In this document: one piece after another, positions 31,418-39,946 of the stretch
How positions within the stretch are numbered: position 1 is the first letter of the stretch
Layout: the number at the start of each line of letters is the position of its first letter
Source: Gelidibacter pelagius
Lineage (GTDB): Bacteria > Bacteroidota > Bacteroidia > Flavobacteriales > Flavobacteriaceae
Assembly (NCBI RefSeq): GCF_017581925.1
Contig: NZ_JAGEVG010000018.1
Location: 1-64,000 of the forward strand
Length of the DNA stretch: 64,000 nt
Direction of reading: 5' to 3'
The notes under the pieces: generated by a model
Database searches by the model: none
Seen by the model: the letters and a program-made list of their open reading frames with translations, nothing else
What the model was told of the DNA's origin: nothing
Program-made: the position numbers and the translations under genes

Positions 31418-32068
31418 TTAATCTTTGATCAACTCTGGAAACTTCGCTTTAAAACGTTCATATCTCGGGATGGATACGTTTTGGATATAAGGGTTTTGGG
31501 GATTTTTTTTCTCATAATCCTGATGGTAGTCTTCGGCAATCCAGAATTTCTGAAAGGGATAAACTTCTGCAGCTATGGTTGCATCTAGTTTTTTAGCCAA
31601 CTCAGATTTTTTTTCTTCTATAATTTTTTTCTGCTCATCATTTTGATAAAAAATAATTGAGCGGTATTGTGAACCTCTATCACCACCTTGACCATTGACT
31701 TGGGTTGGGTTCTGGGAACCGAAATATACATCTACCAGAGTTGCGAAACTCACAACATTAGGGTCGTAAATGACTTCCACGGCTTCTGCATGGCCTGTTT
31801 TACCTGTATTGCTGGATTCGTAAGTTGGGTTTTTGGTATGACCGCCAGCATAACCGCTGATGGCTTCTTCAACACCTTTAACATGCTCATAAATATTTTC
31901 CACACACCAGAAACAACCACTGGCAAAATAAGCTTTTGCTTTTCCATCCTTTATAGGGACTTCAACGGGTTCTGCTATTTTAATTGCTTCCTGATTGGGG
32001 TTGGTTTGTGCCTTGTTTTGGCAACTAAATAAAACTATAAGTGATAATGAGAAAACGAGAGATTTCAT
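31418..32068 (-). CDS. msrA: Peptide-methionine (S)-S-oxide reductase, lipoprotein
   Basis: Repairs methionine-S-sulfoxide in proteins. The 216-residue protein has a lipoprotein signal ending IVLFSC (cysteine at residue 16), so it should act at the periplasmic face or outer membrane. The active site GCFWCVENIY follows AKAYFAS. GYAGGHTKNPTYESSNTGKT and HAEAVEVIYDP are typical MsrA segments, and the C-terminal EDYHQDYEKKNP completes the fold. It has no MsrB fusion. Thioredoxin-recycling cysteines near the C-terminus are not apparent. Confidence 0.96.
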   Translation of the reverse strand: MKSLVFSLSLIVLFSCQNKAQTNPNQEAIKIAEPVEVPIKDGKAKAYFASGCFWCVENIYEHVKGVEEAISGYAGGHTKNPTYESSNTGKTGHAEAVEVIYDPNVVSFATLVDVYFGSQNPTQVNGQGGDRGSQYRSIIFYQNDEQKKIIEEKKSELAKKLDATIAAEVYPFQKFWIAEDYHQDYEKKNPQNPYIQNVSIPRYERFKAKFPELIKD

Positions 32069-32141
32069 AAGTTTGATTTTGTAAGTAGTCGTTCTGTAGT
32101 GTTAAACCTTAAAAAGTAAAATTAGAAAGTTGTGTTAAAAT

Positions 32142-32170
32142 AAAAAGCCTTCACTAAATGTAAAGGCTTT
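32142..32170 (-). terminator. Intrinsic terminator after the COG1579-type gene
   Basis: AAAGCCT and AGGCTTT form the stem around a 13-base loop, with a T-rich run on the minus strand. It terminates the minus-strand Nif3/coiled-coil transcript. Confidence 0.75.
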
Positions 32171-32194
32171 CCAACTATATATCTGAAGATCTGT

Positions 32195-32977
32195 TTAGCT
32201 TAATTTCGCAAACATTTTCTCCATTTTAGCTTTTTGTTCTTCAGCTAATTCTGCATCAACCAAAATACGTCCACTATGCTCGTCTGTAATCACTTTTTTA
32301 CGCGAAGCAATCTCTACTTGCACTTGCGGTGGAATGGTGAAGAAAGACCCGCCTGAAGCGCCTCTTTCAATAGCAACAACAGCCAATCCGTTTTTTACGT
32401 TTGCTCTAATTCTTTGGTAAGCACTCACTAAGCGTTTATCAATGGTTTCTTGATATTCTTGCGATTTTTTAATCAGTGCCGCTTCCTCTTTTTCAGTTTC
32501 GGCCAAAATAGCATTTAACTCACTTTTTTTGTGCTTTAAATGTGCCTGACGCTCTTTCAAACGCTCTTTGGTTTCAGCAACTACTTCTTTTTTCTGCTCA
32601 ATCTGAGCTTTAAATTCTTTAATGTGCTTTTCCGCCAATTCAATTTCTAAATCTTGATATTCGATTTCTTTGGTAATTGAATTGAACTCTCTGTTATTTC
32701 TAACATTCTTTTGCTGTTCAGCGTATTTTTTGATCAGGGCTTTAGCCTCTTCAATCAAATTCTTTTTAGATTTGATGTCATCATCAACCAGGGCAAGCCC
32801 GCCATTTAATTTTTCAAGTCTCGTATTAAGTCCTTCAACTTCATCTTCTAAATCTCTTACTTCCAAAGGAAGTTCACCTCGAATATTTCTGATCTCGTCA
32901 ACTCTTGAATCAATAAGTTGTAAATCATACAACGCTCTTAATCGGTCTTCAACAGAAAGTTCAGCTTTTTTTGCCAT
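32195..32977 (-). CDS. Coiled-coil protein of the COG1579 family, degenerate zinc ribbon
   Basis: A 260-residue protein with a long coiled coil (about residues 8-175) rich in lysine and glutamate, followed by a short C-terminal domain. In most COG1579 proteins this domain is a zinc ribbon with two CxxC pairs. Here the corresponding positions read RGASGGSFFTIPPQ and DEHSGRILVD, with no cysteine. The fold may survive without zinc. The family has been linked to nucleic-acid or membrane tethering functions elsewhere, but no defined role exists. The gene starts 2 bp after the stop of the Nif3-like gene, so they are translated together. Confidence 0.87.
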   Translation of the reverse strand: MAKKAELSVEDRLRALYDLQLIDSRVDEIRNIRGELPLEVRDLEDEVEGLNTRLEKLNGGLALVDDDIKSKKNLIEEAKALIKKYAEQQKNVRNNREFNSITKEIEYQDLEIELAEKHIKEFKAQIEQKKEVVAETKERLKERQAHLKHKKSELNAILAETEKEEAALIKKSQEYQETIDKRLVSAYQRIRANVKNGLAVVAIERGASGGSFFTIPPQVQVEIASRKKVITDEHSGRILVDAELAEEQKAKMEKMFAKLS

Positions 32978-32979
32978 AA

Positions 32980-34074
32980 TTATAAATACTTTACAGGATT
33001 GGTGTTTATCTTCGATAAAACGACTGCAAAATTAGTAATTTTTTTTGAGAGATAGTTAGCTAAAAACGTTTTTGTGAACTGTTCGCTTTCATAATGGCCA
33101 ATATCTGCTAAAATTATTTGATCTTCCGCTGAGAAAAAATCGTGATATTTCAAGTCCGCCGTTATGAAAATGTCAGCTTTTGCGGACTTTGCTGCGGCAA
33201 TTGCAAAACTACCCGAACCACCAAGTACTGCAATTCGCTTCACTTTATCCTTGATTAAGTTCGAATGTTTTATACAAGAAACATTCATTTTTTGCTTTAC
33301 AAACTGTAGAAAATCTTCAGTTTTCATCTCATTTGGAAGTTCACCTACCATTCCCATACCAATATGCTGGTTGTAATTGTCTAATGTGGTGATTTCAAAT
33401 GCAACTTCTTCATACGGATGGCTTTCAACGAGCGCATTGAGAATCTGACGTTCTAAATGCTTTTGAAAAGTCACTGAAATTTGTGTTTCCTGCTCTTGGC
33501 GATATTCTCCTCGTTCCCCAACTTTCGGATCGGAGGCCTCATTGCCCTTAAAAGTACCAGTGCCTTCGGTATTGAAACTACAATTTTCATAGTTGCCGAT
33601 GGTGCCAGCTCCTGAATTGAACAACGCGAGACGTAAAGCATCGGCATCCTTGTGTGGCACGTAAGTGGTCAGCTTTTTAATGGTGCCTTGCTGTGGCAAC
33701 AGTATTTTTTTATTTTCTATGCCTAAGGTATTGCAAATAATGTCATTGACGCCTTGTAAGCTGTTGTCCAAGGCCGTATGAATGGCGTAAATGGCAATAT
33801 CATGTTTGATGGCTTTTAAGACGACGCGCTCGACATAATTAGAGCCATTGAGTTTTTTTAACCCTTTAAAAATGATGGGATGAAAACTGACAATCAAGTT
33901 GCAGTTGTTCTCTATGGCTTCATCTACAATACTTTCTAAAGTGTCTAAGGTTACAAGAACTCCTGTAAGAGGCTGGTGCTTCTTGCCAACTAACAGGCCA
34001 ACATTATCAAAATCCTCAGCATAAGCTAAAGGTGCCAATTTTTCGAGATGAGTGATGACATCTTGTATTATCAT
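32980..34074 (-). CDS. Nif3-like dinuclear metal centre hexameric protein
   Basis: A 364-residue protein of the Nif3/YqfO family, which forms a hexamer with a two-metal site. The N-terminal half holds DFDNVGLLVGKKHQPLTGV, VSFHPIIFKGLKKLNG and IYAIHTALDNSLQGVN, which bear the metal ligands. An inserted domain in the middle (about 120-235, containing TYVPHKDADALRLALFNSGA) resembles the PII-like insertion of YqfO. The C-terminal half provides KADIFITADLKYHDFF and ADIGHYESEQF. Its role is not settled; GTP cyclohydrolase-related or metal functions have been proposed. It starts an operon with the COG1579-type gene. Confidence 0.93.
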   Translation of the reverse strand: MIIQDVITHLEKLAPLAYAEDFDNVGLLVGKKHQPLTGVLVTLDTLESIVDEAIENNCNLIVSFHPIIFKGLKKLNGSNYVERVVLKAIKHDIAIYAIHTALDNSLQGVNDIICNTLGIENKKILLPQQGTIKKLTTYVPHKDADALRLALFNSGAGTIGNYENCSFNTEGTGTFKGNEASDPKVGERGEYRQEQETQISVTFQKHLERQILNALVESHPYEEVAFEITTLDNYNQHIGMGMVGELPNEMKTEDFLQFVKQKMNVSCIKHSNLIKDKVKRIAVLGGSGSFAIAAAKSAKADIFITADLKYHDFFSAEDQIILADIGHYESEQFTKTFLANYLSKKITNFAVVLSKINTNPVKYL

Positions 34075-34148
34075 GTTATTTTTAGCTTTTAGGTTACTTG
34101 CAAAGATAAAATATTATATTTTCGTTGTAAACATGTCTTTCCGTAATT

Positions 34149-34670
34149 ATGAAACATTTGCTTACCCTTGTTTTTGCTCTTAGCTTTTTCGCCTGTCAAT
34201 CCGTAAAGAAAAATCCTTCCGAGGCTTCAGAACCGGAACTTCCCAACACCGATTTATACGAACCGCTTGAAAGCGAAGCGTCTTCCGAAGATGAAAATTA
34301 TCAGGCTGCTATCGATTTTATCAACTCATATATCGAAAGTAAAGATCAAGTTGAAATTCTTGAATTTGTGAGAAATTCTCCTCTTGCTACCGACAGATTG
34401 AAATCAGAATTAGAGAATATCGTTATTCTGGCTTGGGAAGAAAATCCTAAAATTGGGTTGTTGGCGGATCCTCTGTTTGATGCACAGGATTATCCACCTA
34501 ATGGCTTTGAGCTGCATGAGTTTAATTCACCAACGGGCTACGTCATTGTTAAAGGGATAGATTGGGAAGACTTTAAAGTGGCAATGCAATTGGTCAAAGA
34601 AGATGGTCATATATTAGTGGACGGCTGCGGAATTGTGAATATGCCTAAAAATAAGCGTGTTGAACGATAA
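34149..34670 (+). CDS. Lipoprotein of unknown function
   Basis: A 173-residue lipoprotein with lipobox ALSFFAC (cysteine at residue 16). The mature sequence opens with an acidic, proline-containing linker, followed by YQAAIDFINSYIESKDQVEI and VRNSPLATDRLKSELENIVI. The C-terminal half reads like a small alpha/beta domain (DPLFDAQDYPPNGFELHEF, then GHILVDGCGIVNMPKNKR) with one cysteine. I do not recognise the family. It is upstream of lpxK by 68 bp and may share its transcript. Confidence 0.75.
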   Translation: MKHLLTLVFALSFFACQSVKKNPSEASEPELPNTDLYEPLESEASSEDENYQAAIDFINSYIESKDQVEILEFVRNSPLATDRLKSELENIVILAWEENPKIGLLADPLFDAQDYPPNGFELHEFNSPTGYVIVKGIDWEDFKVAMQLVKEDGHILVDGCGIVNMPKNKRVER

Positions 34671-34738
34671 AATTGTGAAGGCGGTTTTTTTGTAGAAAAT
34701 AATTAACCGTGTTTTCTCCGACCAGCTATATATAGTTT

Positions 34739-35746
34739 ATGATGAAATTATTAAGATATCTTCTTTTCCCGATTGTCCCCATTTACTACATAGTAACTTG
34801 GCTCAGGAATAAACTATATGATTGGGGAATTAAAAAATCCACATCCTATAATTTTCCTGTAATCTGTGTCGGAAACTTGAGTGTAGGAGGTACGGGAAAG
34901 TCACCAATGATTGAATATTTAATCCGATTATTGAAATCTGAACACGATCTAGCGACCCTTAGTAGAGGTTATAAAAGACAAACAGAAGGATTTGTAATCG
35001 CCGATGAAACCGCAACAGCAAGTTCTATTGGTGACGAACCATTTCAGTTTCATCAAAAATTTGACGATATCATAGTAAGTGTGGATGGAGATAGAGTGCA
35101 CGGCATCTCCCAGTTGACCGCTTTAGGAAAGCCTCCGGAAATTATTTTGCTTGATGATGCTTTCCAACACCGAAAGGTCAAGGCTGGATTTAATATCTTA
35201 TTGACCGCTTTTGATGATCTTTATACAGATGATATATTATTACCTACAGGAAACCTAAGAGAACCAAGACAAGGTGCAAAACGTGCCGACATAATTGTGG
35301 TGACCAAGTGTCCGGAAAATTTATCGGAAGAAAGGAAACGCCAAATCGAGAATGATATAAATCCTTTAGCGCGTCAAGAAGTGTTTTTTGGGAGAATTGT
35401 CTATTCTAAGTCTGTTAGAAACAATGGAGATCAGTTGGACTTGGAAACACTTAAAAGTCGACCGTTCACCTTGGTTACTGGAATTGCCAATCCAAAGCCT
35501 TTAGTGGCCCATTTAAAATCATTGGGATTGGACTTTGATCATTTAAAATTTAAAGACCATCATGATTTTAGTGAAAATGATATCGCGGGGTTAAAACAAA
35601 AACCGTTAATCGTCACCACCGAAAAAGACATGGTACGTTTGCAACCCCACTTTAAGGAAAGAGGATTGTTATATTATTTGCCTATTGAAATAAGAATTGA
35701 TAGACAACCAGAATTTGATACTTTGATAAGTAATTTTGTTAAATAG
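34739..35746 (+). CDS. lpxK: Tetraacyldisaccharide 4'-kinase
   Basis: Phosphorylates the 4' position of the lipid A disaccharide at the inner membrane. The 335-residue protein has a membrane-associated N-terminal helix (LLFPIVPIYYIVTWLR), the P-loop CVGNLSVGGTGKSPMIEYLI, LATLSRGYKRQTEGF, and GDEPFQFHQKF. The adenine/catalytic region ILLDDAFQHRKVKAG contains the conserved DDAFQHR. The C-terminus KPLIVTTEKDMVRLQP is also family-typical. Length is normal. Its 3' end overlaps the convergent histidine kinase gene by 8 bp. Confidence 0.96.
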   Translation: MMKLLRYLLFPIVPIYYIVTWLRNKLYDWGIKKSTSYNFPVICVGNLSVGGTGKSPMIEYLIRLLKSEHDLATLSRGYKRQTEGFVIADETATASSIGDEPFQFHQKFDDIIVSVDGDRVHGISQLTALGKPPEIILLDDAFQHRKVKAGFNILLTAFDDLYTDDILLPTGNLREPRQGAKRADIIVVTKCPENLSEERKRQIENDINPLARQEVFFGRIVYSKSVRNNGDQLDLETLKSRPFTLVTGIANPKPLVAHLKSLGLDFDHLKFKDHHDFSENDIAGLKQKPLIVTTEKDMVRLQPHFKERGLLYYLPIEIRIDRQPEFDTLISNFVK

Positions 35747-37970
35747 ACGTTGCTGATTTTTGGTTTGATTTTAATTCGTTGTAAAGTTTCTTTTCGAAAT
35801 CTTCCTGCTTGAATGGTTTTGAAATAATATCATCAAATCCGGCTTCGTCAAATTCTTGCATTTTATCTTCTATAGTTACGGCTGTAAGCGCAAAAATAGT
35901 GAGTTCCTTATCAAAGGTTCTAATAATCTTTGTAGCTTCAATTCCGCTTATCCCAGGCATGTGGATGTCCATCAAAACAACGTCATATTGCTCTTGCTGG
36001 ACGCGATCCACCGCATCTTCACCATTATCGACAACATCACAATAAAGGTTCATCTTGTTTAAAATCTTACGGGTTATCATTTGGTTGATCTTGTTGTCTT
36101 CAACAACCAAAATTTTGATATTTGTTAAGTCCAATGTATTAAATTCGTTAAGGGTTTTAGGTTTTGTAGTTATTACTGGTTCAGGTGCATAGAGTAGAGG
36201 GATTTCAAAAACGAAGGTGGATCCTTTTCCGAGTTCACTTTTTAAATAAATTTTTCCTTTTAAAATTTCAATAAGTCCTTTTACAATGGAAAGACCAAGT
36301 CCTGTACCTCCATATTTTCTGTTGATTTGTATGGAACCTTGGGAGAAGCTTTCAAACATGTTTTCTTGTTTCTCTTTGGTAATTCCGATGCCATTATCTT
36401 CTATTTCAAATCTTATGATATACTTGTCTTCTGTTTGTGAGTGCTTCTTTAATCGGACCCAAATATCGCCGTCTTTGGTAAATTTAATCGCATTACCGAT
36501 GAGGTTGATCAGTATTTGCGAAATCTTCAATTGGTCTGCTATAAACGTTGAAGGCAAACTGTCGTCGTATTCGTAGTGGAGTTGGACATTGTTGTCCATT
36601 GCGGAATTGCTCAAGGCCGAAACCACGTTTTCAACCTTTTTCTGCAAATTGAAGACTTCAGGATCTAAATCAACTTTATTGGCTTCAATTTTATTGATCT
36701 GAAGAATATCATTGATAAACGTCAATAAATAATCTCCGGAAAATTTGAGAGATTTCAAATGGGGCAGTTGATCTGGTTTTGGCTCTTCATCCAAAAGCAT
36801 ATTGGTCAAACCTGTAACAGCGTAAAGTGGCGTTCTTAATTCGTGTGTGACCGTTGATAGAAAGTTGGCTTTTGTTTTGGATGCCAATTCAGCTTTTTCC
36901 TTTGCAACAATGAGCTCGTCATTTTTTTTATGGAGCATATTGTTGGTTTTAAGCCTTATGTTGTTGTTTTTGTATAGCGATAATGTCAATAAGGATAGAA
37001 TAGTAATTAAGGCGATACTCAAGATGGTAGTAATCCGGGTCAAGTTATTTGAGGCATCAGCTTCTTCAAGCTTTACTTCCATTTGCTTACGCTCAGAATC
37101 CTTATATTCTGTTATGAATTGTGCTTTTTTTTCTGGCGATAAATTTTCGCGTTTAATGTCTAATAGTGAATCTGATAATTGGATGTGTTTTCTTAAATAC
37201 TCATTGGAGAGTTTATAATCCTCATTTGCCTGATATATATCGCTCAATGTCAAATAACCATCATTGATGTATTCGGGAATATTGTTTGTTATGGCAAGTT
37301 CCAATCCTTTTTTAGCCATAGAAAGAGCTAAATCCTCATTGTCCAGCTTATGAAGTGCCTTTCCGCTGTTAATGTAGGCACTGCTTAAAACACCTATCTG
37401 GTCATGCTTTTTGGCTAAAATTATTGTTTTTTCAAGCTTTGCCTTGGCGGTTTTATAGTCTCCCAATTCAATATAAACCTTGGCTTCATTCAGGTTGACA
37501 TCGGCAATGAGTCGCTCTAAACCTTCTTCTTCAAATTTGGTTTTGGCAGAATTAAAGTAATCCAAAGCGATTGGATATTCTTTTTTACTCGTATGTAGAA
37601 TGCCTCGTATATTATAGGTAATAGCCAAATTAGCATAGTCGTTGGTCTCTCTCTGCAGCTCAGCGGCCTTTGTTAATGACACAAGCGCATTTTCTGGTTC
37701 TTCAACAATGAATTGAACTTTTGCAATTTTGGTATGGATGCTGCCCTCACTTTTTTTATCACCAATTTGTTTGGCAATAGCCAAAGCTTTTTCGAGATTT
37801 TCTTTAGCGTTATAATAATCACCACGCTCCGTTTCAAAACCAGATTGGGTAATGTAGTTTTCAACGCGCATCTTAAGAATGTCAATATCTTCAGTAGCAT
37901 TATTCTGTGCAAATAATGTCATGGATATTAGGACAAGAAAAGCAACTATATGGTATTTAGGTTGGGACAT
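35739..37970 (-). CDS. TPR-containing hybrid sensor histidine kinase/response regulator
   Basis: A 743-residue sensor. A signal peptide ends LFAQ. The periplasmic region has about five to six TPR repeats (residues 30-275, for example NLAITYNIRGILHTSKKEYP and IGVLSSAYINSGKALHKL). A transmembrane helix (TILSIALITILSLLTLSLY) precedes a short coiled coil. The phosphoacceptor histidine is in TVTHELRTPLYAV at residue 376. The ATPase domain holds LIGNAIKFTKDGD, EIEDNGIGI and YGGTGLGLSIV. A receiver domain carries the aspartate in VVLMDIHMPG at residue 668 and the lysine in ISKPFKQEDF. No DNA-binding domain is present. The ligand and downstream partner are unknown. Confidence 0.92.
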   Translation of the reverse strand: MSQPKYHIVAFLVLISMTLFAQNNATEDIDILKMRVENYITQSGFETERGDYYNAKENLEKALAIAKQIGDKKSEGSIHTKIAKVQFIVEEPENALVSLTKAAELQRETNDYANLAITYNIRGILHTSKKEYPIALDYFNSAKTKFEEEGLERLIADVNLNEAKVYIELGDYKTAKAKLEKTIILAKKHDQIGVLSSAYINSGKALHKLDNEDLALSMAKKGLELAITNNIPEYINDGYLTLSDIYQANEDYKLSNEYLRKHIQLSDSLLDIKRENLSPEKKAQFITEYKDSERKQMEVKLEEADASNNLTRITTILSIALITILSLLTLSLYKNNNIRLKTNNMLHKKNDELIVAKEKAELASKTKANFLSTVTHELRTPLYAVTGLTNMLLDEEPKPDQLPHLKSLKFSGDYLLTFINDILQINKIEANKVDLDPEVFNLQKKVENVVSALSNSAMDNNVQLHYEYDDSLPSTFIADQLKISQILINLIGNAIKFTKDGDIWVRLKKHSQTEDKYIIRFEIEDNGIGITKEKQENMFESFSQGSIQINRKYGGTGLGLSIVKGLIEILKGKIYLKSELGKGSTFVFEIPLLYAPEPVITTKPKTLNEFNTLDLTNIKILVVEDNKINQMITRKILNKMNLYCDVVDNGEDAVDRVQQEQYDVVLMDIHMPGISGIEATKIIRTFDKELTIFALTAVTIEDKMQEFDEAGFDDIISKPFKQEDFEKKLYNELKSNQKSATSI

Positions 37971-38020
37971 TTTTGGTCACTTTATGGAAACAAATATAAT
38001 TATTTATTCGACTAAAGCGA

Positions 38021-39016
38021 CTATTTCTTCGACAAATTGCAAATTAAATCTATAATTCTACTTGAATATCCAGTTTCATTATCGTACCATCCCACAATTT
38101 TGATCATGTTGCCAATAACTGAAGTCATCTGGGAATCGAAAATACAAGAGTGCGGATTACCGACAATATCAATGGATACAATAGGATCTTCTGTATATTC
38201 TAAAATACCTTTTAGATGCGTTTCTGAAGCTTTTTTGAAGGCTTCGTTGATATCTTCAATGGACACTGTGTTTATCACGTTTAAAGTGATGTCGGTTAAG
38301 GAGCCATTGGGCACAGGAACGCGAATCCCACAACCCCCAATAACATCACTCAGTTTAGGGAAAATTTTGGTCAGTGCTTTTGCTGCTCCAGTTGTAGTTG
38401 GGACAATAGATTGACCGGCGGCTCGAGCACGTCTTAAATCTTTATGCGGTTGGTCATGTAAGCTTTGATCTGTGGTATACGAATGTACTGTGGTAATGTA
38501 CGCCTGTTTTATGCCGCAAAGATCGTCAATGACAGCAAGCATGGGCGCTGCATTGTTCGTGGTACAGGAGGCATTGGAGATGATGGTTTCTGCTCCTGTC
38601 AAGATGTTATCATTGACTCCCAAGACGATGGTTTTTATGGAATCATCTAGAGGAGGAACGGATAGAATAACCTTTTTTGCGCCGTTTTTCAGATGGTTCT
38701 CTAAAACTTCTAAGGTTTTAAATTTCCCTGTGGCTTCAATCACGAAATCGACGTTATAAGGTGTCCAATCAATATCTTCAATCTGTTTGTGATTAAGCAA
38801 AGGAATTTGTTGCTCGTCAAAAACGATAGTAGTATCCTCAAACGTGATCTCGTTTTTTAAAACCCCATGAATACTGTCGTATTTTAACAAGTGACTTAAA
38901 GTTCTGGGATCTGCCAAATCATTAATTGCGACCACCTGAATGCCCTCGCGTTCGTGAATAAGTCTGAATACCCGTCGACCAATTCGTCCAAAGCCGTTGA
39001 TAGCGACCCGGATCAT
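38021..39016 (-). CDS. gap: Glyceraldehyde-3-phosphate dehydrogenase, type I
   Basis: Converts glyceraldehyde 3-phosphate to 1,3-bisphosphoglycerate. The 331-residue protein has the NAD-binding INGFGRIGRRVFRLIHERE, with INDLAD after strand 2, whose aspartate favours NAD over NADP. The catalytic site is ISNASCTTNNAAPMLAV, with HSYTTDQSLHDQPHKDLRRA and the GAAKALTKIFPKL segment containing the phosphate-binding residues. WYDNETGYSSRIIDL ends the protein. It overlaps the upstream lipA stop codon by one base (TAATG), so the pair is coupled; that pairing is odd for a glycolytic enzyme and suggests a second GAPDH isoform. Confidence 0.95.
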   Translation of the reverse strand: MIRVAINGFGRIGRRVFRLIHEREGIQVVAINDLADPRTLSHLLKYDSIHGVLKNEITFEDTTIVFDEQQIPLLNHKQIEDIDWTPYNVDFVIEATGKFKTLEVLENHLKNGAKKVILSVPPLDDSIKTIVLGVNDNILTGAETIISNASCTTNNAAPMLAVIDDLCGIKQAYITTVHSYTTDQSLHDQPHKDLRRARAAGQSIVPTTTGAAKALTKIFPKLSDVIGGCGIRVPVPNGSLTDITLNVINTVSIEDINEAFKKASETHLKGILEYTEDPIVSIDIVGNPHSCIFDSQMTSVIGNMIKIVGWYDNETGYSSRIIDLICNLSKK

Positions 39017-39894
39017 TAGTGTATGTGTTTTTGAGCTTTGTAAGAAGATCTTACCAAGGCGCTACTTTCTACGTGTCGGAAGCCAAGATCCAATCCTATG
39101 GTTTCGTACTCCTTAAACTGGTCAGGAAGAATGAACTGTTTTACTGGCAAATGCTTCTTACTTGGTTGTAAGTATTGTCCAATAGTCACCACATCAACAT
39201 TATTTTCTCTTAAGTCGTGGAGGGTTTCAATAACTTCTTCACGAGTTTCGCCTAGACCCAGCATGATGCCCGATTTTGTCCGGCGTTGTCCCTGGGCTTT
39301 TAAGTATTTGAGAACTCCTAAACTGCGCTCATATTTTGCTTGAATTCTTACTTCTCGTGTCAATCTTTTGACGGTTTCAATGTTATGGGAAACCACTTCT
39401 GGGGCCACCTCGACAATCCGATCAATATGTTTTTCTATTCCTTGAAAATCCGGAATTAGGGTTTCTAATGTTATTTCAGGATTCATACGTCGTACAGCCT
39501 TCACGGTTTCTGACCACATGATACTTCCCATATCTTTTAAATCATCTCTATCTACACTGGTCAAAACCGCATGCTTTATATTCATGATTTTTATGGAACG
39601 TGCTACTTTTTCGGGTTCATCCCAATCCAAGGTTTCGGGACGTCCAGTTTTCACCCCGCAGAACCCACATGAACGTGTACAAATATTGCCTAAAATCATA
39701 AATGTAGCTGTTCCTTCTCCCCAGCATTCACCCATGTTTGGACAACTTCCTGACGCACAAATAGTGTTTAAATTATATTTGTCAACTAGGCTTCTAAGTT
39801 CTGTGTATTTTTTACCAGTAGGGAGTTTTACTCTTAGCCATTTCGGTTTTGGTTGACGTTCTGGAATTATTTTTGAAATAGTTTCTGCACTCAT
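39016..39894 (-). CDS. lipA: Lipoyl synthase
   Basis: Radical SAM enzyme that inserts two sulfurs into octanoylated lipoyl domains. The 292-residue protein contains the auxiliary cluster motif [13 protein letters not shown] (CxxxxCxxxxxC) and the radical SAM motif [10 protein letters not shown] (CxxxCxxC). Other signature segments are [30 protein letters not shown] and [20 protein letters not shown], and it ends in [17 protein letters not shown]. Normal length. It is directly coupled to the downstream gap gene. Confidence 0.97.
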   Translation of the reverse strand: MSAETISKIIPERQPKPKWLRVKLPTGKKYTELRSLVDKYNLNTICASGSCPNMGECWGEGTATFMILGNICTRSCGFCGVKTGRPETLDWDEPEKVARSIKIMNIKHAVLTSVDRDDLKDMGSIMWSETVKAVRRMNPEITLETLIPDFQGIEKHIDRIVEVAPEVVSHNIETVKRLTREVRIQAKYERSLGVLKYLKAQGQRRTKSGIMLGLGETREEVIETLHDLRENNVDVVTIGQYLQPSKKHLPVKQFILPDQFKEYETIGLDLGFRHVESSALVRSSYKAQKHIH

Positions 39895-39946
39895 TTGTTA
39901 GGAAGTTTACAACTACAAAGGTACAAAGTAAATTTGAAAATATATA

